Source of the DNA: an uncultured Pseudomonadales bacterium
Lineage (GTDB): Bacteria; Pseudomonadota; Gammaproteobacteria; Pseudomonadales; Cellvibrionaceae
Direction: 5' to 3'
Assembly: GCA_947488935.1 (NCBI GenBank)
Contig: CANLBN010000006.1
Location: forward strand, 62,001 to 126,000
DNA: 64,000 nucleotides
Position numbers and translations under genes: made by a program. Position 1 is the first letter of the stretch. Each line of letters opens with the position of its first letter. This document shows, one piece after another, positions 26,553-35,576 of this stretch. Below the pieces are notes generated by a model. The model ran no database searches, had not been told where the DNA came from, and worked only from the letters and a program-made list of their open reading frames with translations.

Positions 26553-27299
26553 TTATTGCGGCAATTGCCATCCAAACTGGTCGATCAATACACTAAAACT
26601 ACCCCGTGGCTTTGATACAATCACAAGCTCTTTACCCGTTATCGGGTGCTCTAGTTGCATTTTATAAGAGTGTAGTAATAGCCGAGGCGCTTGTAGTACA
26701 TCGGCAAAATAACGGTTGTGGGTCGATTTACCATATTTGGGGCAGCCAATAATAGGGTGGCTAATATGCTTCATATGCCGGCGTATTTGGTGTTTGCGAC
26801 CTGTTAGAATTTTTGCCTGCACAAAGGAGTAACGACTACTTGGGTATTTATCGATTGAGGCTGCCAATTCAATGGTATCGAGCTGGGTAAACTCGGTGAT
26901 GGCATCTTGCATAGGCTTAGGCGGCTTCTTGCCCCCATTTTTATGTTTAAAATCGTCAATGGGCCTTAAAGGGTGGTCGATAACACCCGAGCTTGGCGTA
27001 AATCCGCGACAAATTAGCAAATACTCTTTAGTCGCTGCATTGGTTTCCATTTGCTGTTGAACATTGGCAGCTACAACAGCACTTAGGCCAAAAAGTATTA
27101 GTCCAGAACTCGGCTTATCGAGCCTATGGATGGGATACACATATTCGCCAAGTTGATCGCGCAGGCGCTGTAATAAAAACTCTGTCTCGCCTTTATCAAT
27201 ATTACTCTTGTGCACCAACAAACCCTCGGGTTTATGAACAGCAACTAGGTACTGATCTCGGTACAGAATATCTAGTAAAGAAGACACTAATTGATTCAC
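26553..27299 (-). CDS. truC: tRNA pseudouridine(65) synthase TruC
   Basis: RluA-family enzyme of 248 residues. It has the catalytic motif HRLDKPSSG with Asp61, the SNIDKGE segment typical of TruC rather than RluA/RluC, and the late TGRKHQIRRHM block. The C-terminus DQFGW matches the TruC end as well. There is no S4 domain, as expected for TruC. The start is GTG (27299) with only a weak Shine-Dalgarno. It follows the DUF4303 gene by 12 bp on the same strand, so the two are an operon; dnaX is downstream after a 105-bp gap. Confidence 0.92.
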   Translation of the reverse strand: MNQLVSSLLDILYRDQYLVAVHKPEGLLVHKSNIDKGETEFLLQRLRDQLGEYVYPIHRLDKPSSGLILFGLSAVVAANVQQQMETNAATKEYLLICRGFTPSSGVIDHPLRPIDDFKHKNGGKKPPKPMQDAITEFTQLDTIELAASIDKYPSSRYSFVQAKILTGRKHQIRRHMKHISHPIIGCPKYGKSTHNRYFADVLQAPRLLLHSYKMQLEHPITGKELVIVSKPRGSFSVLIDQFGWQLPQ

Positions 27300-27311
27300 C
27301 TGCGTCGCGTA

Positions 27312-27827
27312 TTATTCATCAATATAACCCATGGCATTAAAATAACCATCTAGATGGTGTTGAGTATTGATACTTTTGGCAAGTACCAGAGATAGCTCTT
27401 CCATATGGTCACTGGGGTCGGTACTGCCTGCATATAAAAATGTATCCAACGCGAATATGTTTTCGTCTCGAATTTCGGCCAAGGCATCGCCAATTGCTGC
27501 AAACCGTTTGTCTCTATCGCCTGCCCAATCAAGGCTTTCTTTATCCGCTTCTTGGTTGAGTAATTTAGCGACTGACAAAAACAGATGATCGTCACCGACC
27601 TGTGTCCACTCGACAAAAATATACGCTATGCCCTTATAATCTTGCTCTATTGTTTGCTCATCGACCCATTGATGAGTACATACAACATGATAAAGCGTTC
27701 TCACATCATCGTCTGTCCCCAATGCAAAGCCGTGTAAATTATTCAGGCCATATTTGCTATCGAGCTCTCTCGCTGCTTTTTTAATATCTTCTTTGACGAG
27801 ATTTTTTATAGCATTATTATTTTTCAT
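27312..27827 (-). CDS. DUF4303-like protein, 171 aa
   Basis: A soluble acidic protein resembling DUF4303: it carries HGFALGTDDDVRTLYHVVCT early and a DWAGDRDKRFAAIGDALAEIRDENIFALDTFLYAGSTDPSD-type region later. DUF4303 proteins are scattered in bacteria, sometimes near polymorphic-toxin immunity genes, but nothing toxin-like is adjacent here. It is translationally close to truC (12 bp), suggesting simple co-expression. Function unknown; the family call is from memory of the pattern. Confidence 0.65.
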   Translation of the reverse strand: MKNNNAIKNLVKEDIKKAARELDSKYGLNNLHGFALGTDDDVRTLYHVVCTHQWVDEQTIEQDYKGIAYIFVEWTQVGDDHLFLSVAKLLNQEADKESLDWAGDRDKRFAAIGDALAEIRDENIFALDTFLYAGSTDPSDHMEELSLVLAKSINTQHHLDGYFNAMGYIDE

Positions 27828-27880
27828 GTATGCATTCTATATACTTTATGTGACATGATAATAAATATTACAGCACTAAC

Positions 27881-27914
27881 AAAAAAGGCGTTAACACTAA
27901 TGCTAACGCCTTTT
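27881..27914 (-). terminator. terminator of the gamma-glutamyltransferase gene
   Basis: On the minus strand AAAAGGCGTTA pairs with TAACGCCTTTT and is followed by TTGTT, a good intrinsic terminator 26 bp after the ggt stop. Its A-rich side may also serve weakly in the other direction. Confidence 0.8.
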
Positions 27915-27939
27915 GTATTGTGAATGCTCTATCAATTAA

Positions 27940-29859
27940 CTAACGGCCACCTACGGTACCATCGCGGCGTTTATCGGCACCGCCAACGAGTACGGTTCTT
28001 GGTTTAAAAAAGTAGCCATAACCAAAATAATAACCAAAGTTAAATCTAGATCGACGCTTACGCTCTTCGACCTTAATAATAGAAAGCCCACTCGCCTGCG
28101 CAATAATACCCACTTCGCGCTCTTCTAACGGTGCATCTGGGTTACTATGCCCACGCTCTCGTAGTTCAGCCGCTAAGGCTTCTGCATCGTAATCCCAAGT
28201 TATGCCCGGAATAGGCTGTTCCAAGTCAGTGCGACCATTACGGTTCATATAGTGAGGCACATTAATGGCCTCTTGCGGATCAAGGCCGAAGTCAATCATA
28301 TTAAACAGCGATTGCGCTGTGTAGCCAATAATACGCGAGCCACCAGGCGAGCCCGTTACAATATCAACGCGGCCGCGACTATCAAATACAATCGTTGGCG
28401 ACATAGAGCTACGAGGGCGTTTATTGGGCTCGACACGATTAGCAATAGGTAGCCCATCGGCACCTGTTGAGGCAAAAGAAAAGTCTGTTAATTGGTTATT
28501 TAATAAAAAACCATTAACCATTACACCATTACCAAAGGAGCTTTCTACGGTGGTTGTCATCGATAGTGCATTGCCGTAACGATCAACAATAGAGACATGA
28601 CTTGTGCCTGAGTTTTTAGTGCGATTATCAGGCGCGCTTGGGTCAAATATACCCGGCGGAACACCTGCCTCTGCGGTGCCTAAATCGGTATCGCTAATGA
28701 GTGCCGCACGCGATGCCAGATAATCTTTATTAAGCATACCCTCACTAGGTACTGTGACAAAATCTGGGTCGCCAACATAACGGCCACGGTCAGCAAAAGC
28801 TAGGCGCCCCGCCTGCGTAAATAAATGCACAGCATCGGTATCTAGTGGGTCTTTATCACTAAAATCAAAATTTTCTAAAATACCTAAGATTTGACCCACC
28901 GCTAGCGCACCGGAGGAAGGAGGCCCCATACCACAGACATTACTCCCTCGGTAATCAATACAAATAGGCTCACGCTCTACAACGGTATAGTTTGCTAAAT
29001 CCTCTAGCGTCATATCACCCGCAATAGCGACATCGCCCTGCACTGCCGCCACAATATCAGCGGCAATTGTGCCGCTATAAAACGCATCGGCACCAAAGCG
29101 TTGTAAAGCTATTAATGTTTGTGCGTACTCTGGGTTGGTAACAATAGTCCCGGCGGGTTTTGGAGTACAATCGGGATTGGCAAAATACTCAAAGGCATTG
29201 GCGTCTCTAAAGAATAAGCGATCATCACAGCTTCGACCCAAACGCTCATTAAATGCTAATAAGCTGGCTACTTGGCTGTTGGTTCTCTCAGTTAAAGCAA
29301 AGCCTCTTGTTGCTAAACGAATAGCGGGCCGATAAAGTTTACGCAGCGGTAAAAAACCGTAGCGATCATGCATAAACTCTATCATCCGCGGTACACCGGG
29401 CACACCAACGGACAAACCACTTTGCCAGGCATTAACAAACCCGCCTAGATTTTCAAAGCGATCCTCGGCTGCTGCAGCGGGTGCTTTTTCACGAGCATCA
29501 ATCGTTGTTGTTTTGCCACGTCTTGCATCGTAATAAACAATAAACGCGCCACCACCAATACCGCTCGACTGGGGCTCAACCAAACCCAAGACGGCCTGTA
29601 CAGCGATCATCGCATCGGTTGCTGTGCCACCTAATCGTAAAACGCGCTCACCCGCAGCGGTTGCTAATGGGTTGGCAGTGACTACCATCTCTCGTCTCGT
29701 GGTAACGGCTTGTGCTAGTTCATCGGGTAAATTATCTTCTGGGGTTTCATCTTGCTCAGGATTATCTGGCGATGCTACTTGAGCAATAGAAGTCTGTGAA
29801 AAAGTCAGTCCAAAAATAAATATGAGCATGACTAATTTAGCAATAATTTGCTTATTCAT
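27940..29859 (-). CDS. ggt: gamma-glutamyltransferase (glutathione hydrolase)
   Basis: Periplasmic Ntn-hydrolase that self-cleaves into large and small subunits and removes gamma-glutamyl groups from glutathione. 639 residues with a signal peptide (core about 7-20, cleavage near SIAQ). The new N-terminal nucleophile of the small subunit is Thr419 in NSGTSHVSIVD. The GGGAFIVYYD, MGPPSSGALAVGQIL and GSPGGSRIIGY motifs are intact. A departure from the norm is a Phe/Tyr/Gly-rich insertion just before the closing VLVGGADKRRDG strand. It appears monocistronic, with its own terminator. Exact substrate range is not readable. Confidence 0.95.
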   Translation of the reverse strand: MNKQIIAKLVMLIFIFGLTFSQTSIAQVASPDNPEQDETPEDNLPDELAQAVTTRREMVVTANPLATAAGERVLRLGGTATDAMIAVQAVLGLVEPQSSGIGGGAFIVYYDARRGKTTTIDAREKAPAAAAEDRFENLGGFVNAWQSGLSVGVPGVPRMIEFMHDRYGFLPLRKLYRPAIRLATRGFALTERTNSQVASLLAFNERLGRSCDDRLFFRDANAFEYFANPDCTPKPAGTIVTNPEYAQTLIALQRFGADAFYSGTIAADIVAAVQGDVAIAGDMTLEDLANYTVVEREPICIDYRGSNVCGMGPPSSGALAVGQILGILENFDFSDKDPLDTDAVHLFTQAGRLAFADRGRYVGDPDFVTVPSEGMLNKDYLASRAALISDTDLGTAEAGVPPGIFDPSAPDNRTKNSGTSHVSIVDRYGNALSMTTTVESSFGNGVMVNGFLLNNQLTDFSFASTGADGLPIANRVEPNKRPRSSMSPTIVFDSRGRVDIVTGSPGGSRIIGYTAQSLFNMIDFGLDPQEAINVPHYMNRNGRTDLEQPIPGITWDYDAEALAAELRERGHSNPDAPLEEREVGIIAQASGLSIIKVEERKRRSRFNFGYYFGYGYFFKPRTVLVGGADKRRDGTVGGR

Positions 29860-30085
29860 AGCGCTACACCTCTTATTTTTTATTAGAAATTTTTATCGGG
29901 AATAAATGATATTGGATACTGCTTAGACATCTACAACAGCAGTAATATATAGCGACCAAACACTAAATACTAATAGTAGTTATCATTTTGCATAATTGAT
30001 CGATAACAACGTATATAAACAGTTAATAGTGTAACTATATATAGACGCGCAAATAGTTTTATTAACGTAGACTCAACAAAAGTAG

Positions 30086-30976
30086 CTATGTTAATTGGCA
30101 ACTATCGAGCAGCCATTCTTTAAATAAACGAGAGGCCCTAGTTAGGCGCTTATCTACATGATGACAAAGATAATAACTGCTATCGGTATGCACCGTCTCG
30201 TCAAAGGGAGCCTCTAGCATGCTCGACAACGCACCTATTTGCATAAAGTCATCGTACATGAGACACACGCCCACACCATTACTGGCAAGTGAGATAGCAG
30301 ATGCATGGCTATCGGTGTACTGCCTCGCTTGCTTTTCAAGCACGCATAAATTGAGCGGGCTTAACCATTGATCCCAACCCTGTGGTGTACCGACCACATC
30401 AATTAAAGGAACGGTATATAGATCTAGTGGCGTGGACAACTTTTTTGCAATAGATGTAATACAATAAGGCCGCATCAGCGGGTTAATAAGCGGGTATGAT
30501 TCAAAACCATTCCAATCTCCCGAGCCATAACGGATTTCTAAATCGGCGGTGGATATATCAAAATCGGCAGACCAGTTAGTGCTACGCTGACGAATACTGA
30601 CCTCCGGCTCTAGGCGACTAAAACTCGTCAGGCGAGGCGCTAACCACATGGTCGCGAAAGTGGCATTAATATTAACGTCGACAACGGCATCTTTTGCATC
30701 AGAAAAGATTTGCGCAGCACCCACATTCAATTGGCGTAAAGACTCACAAACAAGTGGTAAAAAAGCACGACCTGCATCAGTTAATCTTATCGTACGGTTA
30801 GCCCGTATGAACAATTTTTGATCTAAATGGTGCTCTAATAACTGAATTTGCTGGCTAATTGCCGATTGGCTCATGCTCAGTTCTTCCGCGGCACTGGTAA
30901 AACTCAAGTGGCGACTGGCCACCTCAAAAGTGCGCAGCCAATTTAACTGTATTGTATTAGTGAGTAGACGCTTCAT
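30086..30976 (-). CDS. LysR-family regulator, GcvA-like
   Basis: LysR regulator with N-terminal winged helix-turn-helix (LNWLRTFEVASRHLSFTSAAEELSMSQSAISQQI...) and effector-binding domain, about 296 residues from the ATG at 30976. An upstream in-frame ATG at 31045 would add 23 residues, but they are atypical for LysR proteins, so I prefer 30976. GcvA-type features are the ARHLSFT helix and the HTH spacing. It is divergent from the flavoenzyme gene, the usual arrangement for a LysR protein that controls its neighbour and itself; a palindrome between them is a candidate operator. Confidence 0.9.
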   Translation of the reverse strand: MKRLLTNTIQLNWLRTFEVASRHLSFTSAAEELSMSQSAISQQIQLLEHHLDQKLFIRANRTIRLTDAGRAFLPLVCESLRQLNVGAAQIFSDAKDAVVDVNINATFATMWLAPRLTSFSRLEPEVSIRQRSTNWSADFDISTADLEIRYGSGDWNGFESYPLINPLMRPYCITSIAKKLSTPLDLYTVPLIDVVGTPQGWDQWLSPLNLCVLEKQARQYTDSHASAISLASNGVGVCLMYDDFMQIGALSSMLEAPFDETVHTDSSYYLCHHVDKRLTRASRLFKEWLLDSCQLT

Positions 30977-31081
30977 GTACTTATTAATCCATAAGTTATA
31001 CTTATTAATTGGGCGATAATATATTGCTTGTTCAAGTGATGGCAAGCCAATATCATTCGTGCCAACAAATTTTTACAAAAA

Positions 31082-31107
31082 GTACAGCTTAATGGTTTAG
31101 CTATACT
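31082..31107 (+). promoter_or_regulatory. candidate LysR operator and promoter of the flavoenzyme gene
   Basis: GTACAGCT (31082) and AGCTATAC (31099) are near-perfect inverted halves, 7 of 8 matching, separated by 9 bp. The TATACT at 31102-31107 is a good -10 box about 30 bp before the ATG. No good -35 box is at the matching distance, which fits an activator-dependent promoter. All of this is visible; the regulator assignment is inference from the divergent LysR gene. Confidence 0.5.
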
Positions 31108-31140
31108 CAAAATCGCCTGATTTATCGGAGAATTATAATT

Positions 31141-33564
31141 ATGAAAAACAAAACTGATGTATTAATCATCGGCGGTGGTATTGCGGGTGTTAGTACGCTT
31201 TATCACTTGACCAAAATGGGTTGGACTGACGTCATGCTGACCGAAAAAATAGAGCTAACATCTGGCTCTACGTGGCATGCAGCGGGTAATTTACCGCATT
31301 TTAGCAATAGCATTAATATGGTTAAGCTACAGCAATACAGTATTGACCTATATGCCCGCCTAGAAGAAGAAACTGGCAGTGCTGTTAACCACTTCCCTAC
31401 AGGTGCTATTCGTCTAGCTCACACCCAAGACCGTATGGATGAGTTTGAGCGCGTTGTTGCGATGTCTGACTTAACCGGCCTTAACCTTGAGATGGTAACG
31501 CCCGAGCGCTTAAAAGAGCTTTACCCATACCTTGATACTACCGGTTTATTGGGCGGCCTTTGGGACCCAGCCGATGGTCACATTGACCCAACCAGTGTTA
31601 CTAATGCAATGGCAGCAGGCGCTAAAGAAGCTGGTGCAACGATTGTACGTGGCAACCCAGTAAGCGCTGTTAAGCAAAAAGAAGATGGCCGCTGGGAAGT
31701 CACCACCGAAAAAGGCATTATCGACGCGGGTATTATTGTTAACGCTTCTGGCTTCCGTGCCAACGAAGTAGCGGCAATGATTGGTCATCAACTACCGATG
31801 AATATCATGGAACACCAGTATATTGTTACTGACGATATCCCTGAGCTAGTTGAGCGCGACAATATGCTCCCTATGATTCGCGATCCCGATGTTTCTTACT
31901 ACCTACGCCAAGAAGGCAAAGGCTTTATCTTAGGGCCTTACGAGAAAGGCGGCATTCCTTGGGCAGTCGACGGCGTACCGGCAGCATTTGGACAAGAGTT
32001 ATTACAACCAGACCTTGACCGTATCGAAGACATCATGGTGACCGCCATGGAGCAAGTTGACCTTATTACACAAGCAGGTATTAAAACGGTTGTTAACGGT
32101 CCTATTACCTACACGCCCGATGGTCACCCATTAATTGGCCCTGTACACGGCTACGAGAACTACTTTGTTTGTACTGGCTTTAACTTTGGTATTGTTCAAG
32201 GTGGTGGTGCTGGTAAACATATGGCCGAGTGGATTGTTGATGGTCACCCATCACTCGAATTCTTCGAGTTAGACCCACGTCGCTTTGGCCCTTACGCCGA
32301 TCACGATTTTTGTGTGGCCAAAGGTACAGAAGTTTACGCTAACGAATACCAGTTGGGCTTCCCTAACGAATACGCTATGCGCCCTGCTGCCCGTGATTGC
32401 AAAAGAGCACCCGTATATGAGTCGCAAAAAGCCAAAGGCGCTGTATTTGGTGCTTATTATGGTTGGGAACGCGCTAGCTGGTTTGCCAAAGAAGGCCAAG
32501 AGCCTGTCGAAGAGCATAGCTTCCGTCGTGGTAACTGGCATGATGCAGTTAAAGCAGAATGTAAGCACGTGCAAGAAAAAGTCGGTCTGCTTGATTTATC
32601 GCCATTCACTAAGTTTGAAATCTCAGGTGCTGGCGCGCTAGATTGGATTCAAGCAATGTCGCCCAACAAAATTCCAACCGAGGTAGGCGCTGTTGCACTT
32701 TCTCACCCACTCACTAAAGAAGGTGGCGTGGCTTGGGAATTTTCAATTACTAAATTAAGCAGCGGTTGCTACTACCTAATGGCACCAGCGGCTGGCGAGC
32801 AATTAATTGAAGACTGGCTAACCACCCGCCTACCTAAAGACGGCTCTGTTAACCTTCGCAATATCACCGAAAAGTACGGTACTTTGGTTCTTTGTGGCCC
32901 AGATGCGCGTAACGTATTAAGCAAAATTACCGATACGGATCTCAGCAACGACGGCTTCCCTTGGTTTACCTCGAAAGAAATTACCGTTGCTGGCGTACAC
33001 GTACGTGCATTACGTATGAACTTTGTTGGCGAGCTAGGTTGGGAATTACACCACCCTATCGAAGAACAACAAACTATTTACGATGCATTAATGGAAGCCG
33101 GTGAAGAATTCGAGATTGGTGACTTTGGCCTACGTGCAATGGATTCTATGCGCTTAGAGAAAGGCTACGCCATGTGGGGCCACGACTTAACCTTAGAATA
33201 CAGCGTACTAGAAGCAAACCTTGCTTGGTTTGTTAAAATGGACAACGCAGACTTTGAAGGTAAAGAAGCTCTTGTTGCACAAAAAGCAGCTGGCCTAAAA
33301 CGCAAACTCGTATTGCTTGATATCGATACCGATATCGATGCATCTGTTGGTATGGAGCCTGTTTACTCCAACGGTAAGTGTGTCGGTGAATGTGCCTCTG
33401 GTGGTTACGGTCACCGTGTCGAAAAGAGCTTGGCCTTAGCTTACATCGACGTAGACGCACTAGAAGCCGATGACCTACAAGTACGCATTATTGGCGGCTA
33501 CTACCCAGCGACTGTGACTAAAGGTTGTGTTTATGACCGCAAGAGTGAGAAGTTAAAAGCTTAA
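31141..33564 (+). CDS. FAD-dependent oxidoreductase, dimethylglycine/sarcosine-dehydrogenase type
   Basis: 807 residues in the classic order of dimethylglycine dehydrogenase. First comes a DAO-type FAD domain with the nucleotide-binding GGGIAG at 11-16 and the SGSTWHAAG motif, whose His46 aligns with the covalently flavinylated histidine. An FAO middle region follows, then C-terminal GcvT folate-binding domains (about 400-800). It would oxidise an N-methyl amine (dimethylglycine, sarcosine or similar), passing one carbon to tetrahydrofolate. Codon choice is strongly biased towards GGT, CGT and AAC-type codons, consistent with high expression. A GGAGA precedes the ATG and a strong terminator follows. 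Exact substrate cannot be told. Confidence 0.9.
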   Translation: MKNKTDVLIIGGGIAGVSTLYHLTKMGWTDVMLTEKIELTSGSTWHAAGNLPHFSNSINMVKLQQYSIDLYARLEEETGSAVNHFPTGAIRLAHTQDRMDEFERVVAMSDLTGLNLEMVTPERLKELYPYLDTTGLLGGLWDPADGHIDPTSVTNAMAAGAKEAGATIVRGNPVSAVKQKEDGRWEVTTEKGIIDAGIIVNASGFRANEVAAMIGHQLPMNIMEHQYIVTDDIPELVERDNMLPMIRDPDVSYYLRQEGKGFILGPYEKGGIPWAVDGVPAAFGQELLQPDLDRIEDIMVTAMEQVDLITQAGIKTVVNGPITYTPDGHPLIGPVHGYENYFVCTGFNFGIVQGGGAGKHMAEWIVDGHPSLEFFELDPRRFGPYADHDFCVAKGTEVYANEYQLGFPNEYAMRPAARDCKRAPVYESQKAKGAVFGAYYGWERASWFAKEGQEPVEEHSFRRGNWHDAVKAECKHVQEKVGLLDLSPFTKFEISGAGALDWIQAMSPNKIPTEVGAVALSHPLTKEGGVAWEFSITKLSSGCYYLMAPAAGEQLIEDWLTTRLPKDGSVNLRNITEKYGTLVLCGPDARNVLSKITDTDLSNDGFPWFTSKEITVAGVHVRALRMNFVGELGWELHHPIEEQQTIYDALMEAGEEFEIGDFGLRAMDSMRLEKGYAMWGHDLTLEYSVLEANLAWFVKMDNADFEGKEALVAQKAAGLKRKLVLLDIDTDIDASVGMEPVYSNGKCVGECASGGYGHRVEKSLALAYIDVDALEADDLQVRIIGGYYPATVTKGCVYDRKSEKLKA

Positions 33565-33586
33565 GCGTTAAAAAAAGCAACTACTC

Positions 33587-33622
33587 AAAAGCCTGCATTA
33601 GCCAACTAATGCAGGCTTTTTT
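33587..33622 (+). terminator. intrinsic terminator of the flavoenzyme gene
   Basis: A perfect 15-bp stem, AAAAGCCTGCATTAG against CTAATGCAGGCTTTT, with a CCAA loop and a T-run lies 22 bp after the stop codon. Its strength fits a highly transcribed gene. Confidence 0.95.
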
Positions 33623-33648
33623 ATGACTTTTAGAATCAACTATCATAA

Positions 33649-33774
33649 GACAAGGCCAAGAGCGATAACAGCCAACAATTAGCAGATACGATGGCAGTAT
33701 CTGAGCGAGCTTTAAATAGAAAACTACAAAATTACGTCAACAACACACCATTAATTTTAAATGACCGTTTAAGC
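33649..33774 (+). pseudogene. relic of an AraC-type helix-turn-helix gene
   Basis: The frame beginning at 33649 encodes about 41 residues (including NSQQLADTMAVSERALNRK) before a TAG. It matches the start of the AraC DNA-binding domain of both paralogs downstream; about 17 of 35 aligned residues agree with the first, including SER, RK and TP. There is no start codon, no upstream effector domain and no second HTH, so it is a broken third copy. It sits just past the flavoenzyme terminator, before the two intact paralogs on the same strand. Confidence 0.7.
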
Positions 33775-33904
33775 TAGATACTATTTTTTATACTCCATCA
33801 AAGACCTCGATGAAGACCTCTATTACACACACCTCAACAGCCCTACGGGCAGTATTCCTACTCACCGCCGAAGAATCCAACTATAGTACAGCAGGAGTTG
33901 TATC

Positions 33905-33960
33905 GCGAGGGCTTTGGCCCTATCTAATTCGCAAAAATAGAGCCATTGGCGGCTCTCGCT
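33905..33960. repeat. REP-like pair of hairpins
   Basis: Two adjacent inverted repeats: AGGGC-TTTG-GCCCT (33908-33921) and AGAGCC-ATTGGC-GGCTCT (33939-33956). Each is bounded by GCGA- or TCGC-type ends, and GC-rich sequence stands out from the AT-rich surroundings. The layout resembles the hairpins of the larger repeat at 40.6 kb but is not a copy of it. Confidence 0.5.
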
Positions 33961-34301
33961 ATATTTTCGTAAGCAATTATTAATTCTGTGACTGCAAAGA
34001 CGAGCAGTAAAAACCTAATGGTTAACCACTGTATATATAATCAATACTAAAAAGACTGCATTAGTGAAAAACAGAAAAAACCATTAAACATCTATAACGG
34101 CAAAGAAAGTCTCAATAAATAAATATAATGTACTCTTTATCGAAAAAAAACCACACAAAAACGGCCATTACTCACACAAAAAACGACAAAAAAAAATATA
34201 TGTCTAAAGTTTCATAACCAACGTTTATTAATTAATGTATATTAAGTTCAATGAAGTATTAATAAATATAAATATACAATACTCAATGGAATGGAAACAA
34301 A
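33961..34301. other. AT-rich region upstream of the first DJ-1/AraC gene
   Basis: About 340 bp without a gene, rich in A-runs. A 17-mer, AAAAAACGACAAAAAAA (34178-34194), is also present at 35462-35478, about 110 bp before each of the two paralogous regulators. Otherwise I see nothing definite. Confidence 0.4.
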
Positions 34302-35267
34302 ATGTACAAAATAGTCATCGTCGCCTACGAGCGCTTTCAGCCTTCAGCCCTTTCGTCTTTGCGTGAGCTCTTTCACGTATCTAATCAAGTGTTATCGACA
34401 CTCAACAAAAACAAAACAAAAGCGTTTGAAATTATTCACGCAAGCCTAGATGGAAGGCCAGTCTGCGACCACTTGGGCACCCGAGAAGAAAGCATTAGCC
34501 GAAAGATGTCCGATATCGAACAATGCGATGCTGTTATTTTTTTAGGTACAACCCCTTCCTACGAAAAAGACTTAACAAGAACCTTTTTAAGTAGCACCGA
34601 TAAAAATTGGATACAACAAAAACTAGAAGAAAATACATTAATCAGCTCAATACTCTCTGGTACCTTTTTACTCGCCGAAGCAGGCGTATTAAATGAACAA
34701 GCGTTTACTCTGTGTCCTAACCACAGAGTAAGTTTTTGCAAGAAACACCCTGAACTATCACCCCAAAATTTTAGGCGAACGATAAAAAGTAACAATGTGC
34801 TCACAGGTTATATTATGAGGTGCTGGCTCGACATTGGCGTCGAAATTATAAAAGATACACTCAACGAAGAAGAGGCATGCCAATTACTCGATGCATTGTA
34901 TATTCCTCACAGAATAGATAAAGCACCCAAGCAACAAAGTATTTGTAAAATGAGCCAGTTCCTAATCAACCTTAATAAACTTATCGAAAATACCGAAAAC
35001 CTAAATATAAATTCCAAAAAACTTGCTGATATGTTGGCTATGTCTGAGCGCACACTAAGCAGAAAAGCCAGGCTGCACACTAACAAGACACCCAAACAGC
35101 TCATTGATGATATTAAAATCAAAAAATCCTGCCAATTCTTAACACAAACGGACAAACAAATAAAAGAGATTGCTTACTTAACAGGTTATTCTAGCGATAC
35201 CGCTTTTCGGCGGAATTTTGTTAGAGAAATGGGTATATGCCCTACCGAATATAGACAACAAGCCTAA
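34302..35267 (+). CDS. DJ-1/GATase1-like AraC-family regulator, copy 1
   Basis: 321 residues: an N-terminal DJ-1/PfpI (GATase1-like) domain (about 1-190) and a C-terminal AraC double helix-turn-helix (about 215-321, ending PTEYRQQA). This is the architecture of GlxA, FtrA and GbdR regulators. The nucleophile elbow reads SILSGTFLLAEAG, so the catalytic Cys of the family is replaced by Leu118 and the domain must be a sensor, not an enzyme. GbdR in Pseudomonas controls glycine-betaine and dimethylglycine catabolism, which makes the flavoenzyme upstream a plausible target; this is inference. Surrounding DNA is more AT-rich than the rest of the window. Confidence 0.85.
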   Translation: MYKIVIVAYERFQPSALSSLRELFHVSNQVLSTLNKNKTKAFEIIHASLDGRPVCDHLGTREESISRKMSDIEQCDAVIFLGTTPSYEKDLTRTFLSSTDKNWIQQKLEENTLISSILSGTFLLAEAGVLNEQAFTLCPNHRVSFCKKHPELSPQNFRRTIKSNNVLTGYIMRCWLDIGVEIIKDTLNEEEACQLLDALYIPHRIDKAPKQQSICKMSQFLINLNKLIENTENLNINSKKLADMLAMSERTLSRKARLHTNKTPKQLIDDIKIKKSCQFLTQTDKQIKEIAYLTGYSSDTAFRRNFVREMGICPTEYRQQA

Positions 35268-35576
35268 AGCCTCTTTTACGCTTACCTGATTTTTATAGCC
35301 ACTCCCTTTTTTGCACCTGTTAATTAGCGCACAAATACAACATAAGTAAACCTTAAAAAAGCGCTTGCACTAAATAGCCACACAAGCCCTCACCATAACA
35401 AACCAACGGCTTATTCACTTTAAACCTACCAACAGCATATAGAAAAAGACAACAATCGTATAAAAAACGACAAAAAAACATTATAATAAGCACCGTATAA
35501 AAAAAATGATAAAATTAAGCATTATTGATAAAAAAATTATCATTTACACACTTTAAATGCAAAGCTTTAAACTAAA
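35268..35576. other. 309-bp gap between the two DJ-1/AraC paralogs
   Basis: AT-rich, with A-runs and no terminator-like hairpin that I can see. It contains the second copy of AAAAAACGACAAAAAAA (35462-35478). It presumably holds the promoter of the second paralog. Confidence 0.4.

Noticed and set aside
32285..32641. Plus-strand alternative frame of 118 codons inside the flavoenzyme gene
   Set aside because: Out-of-frame shadow; the main frame has clear FAD and GcvT-type motifs throughout.
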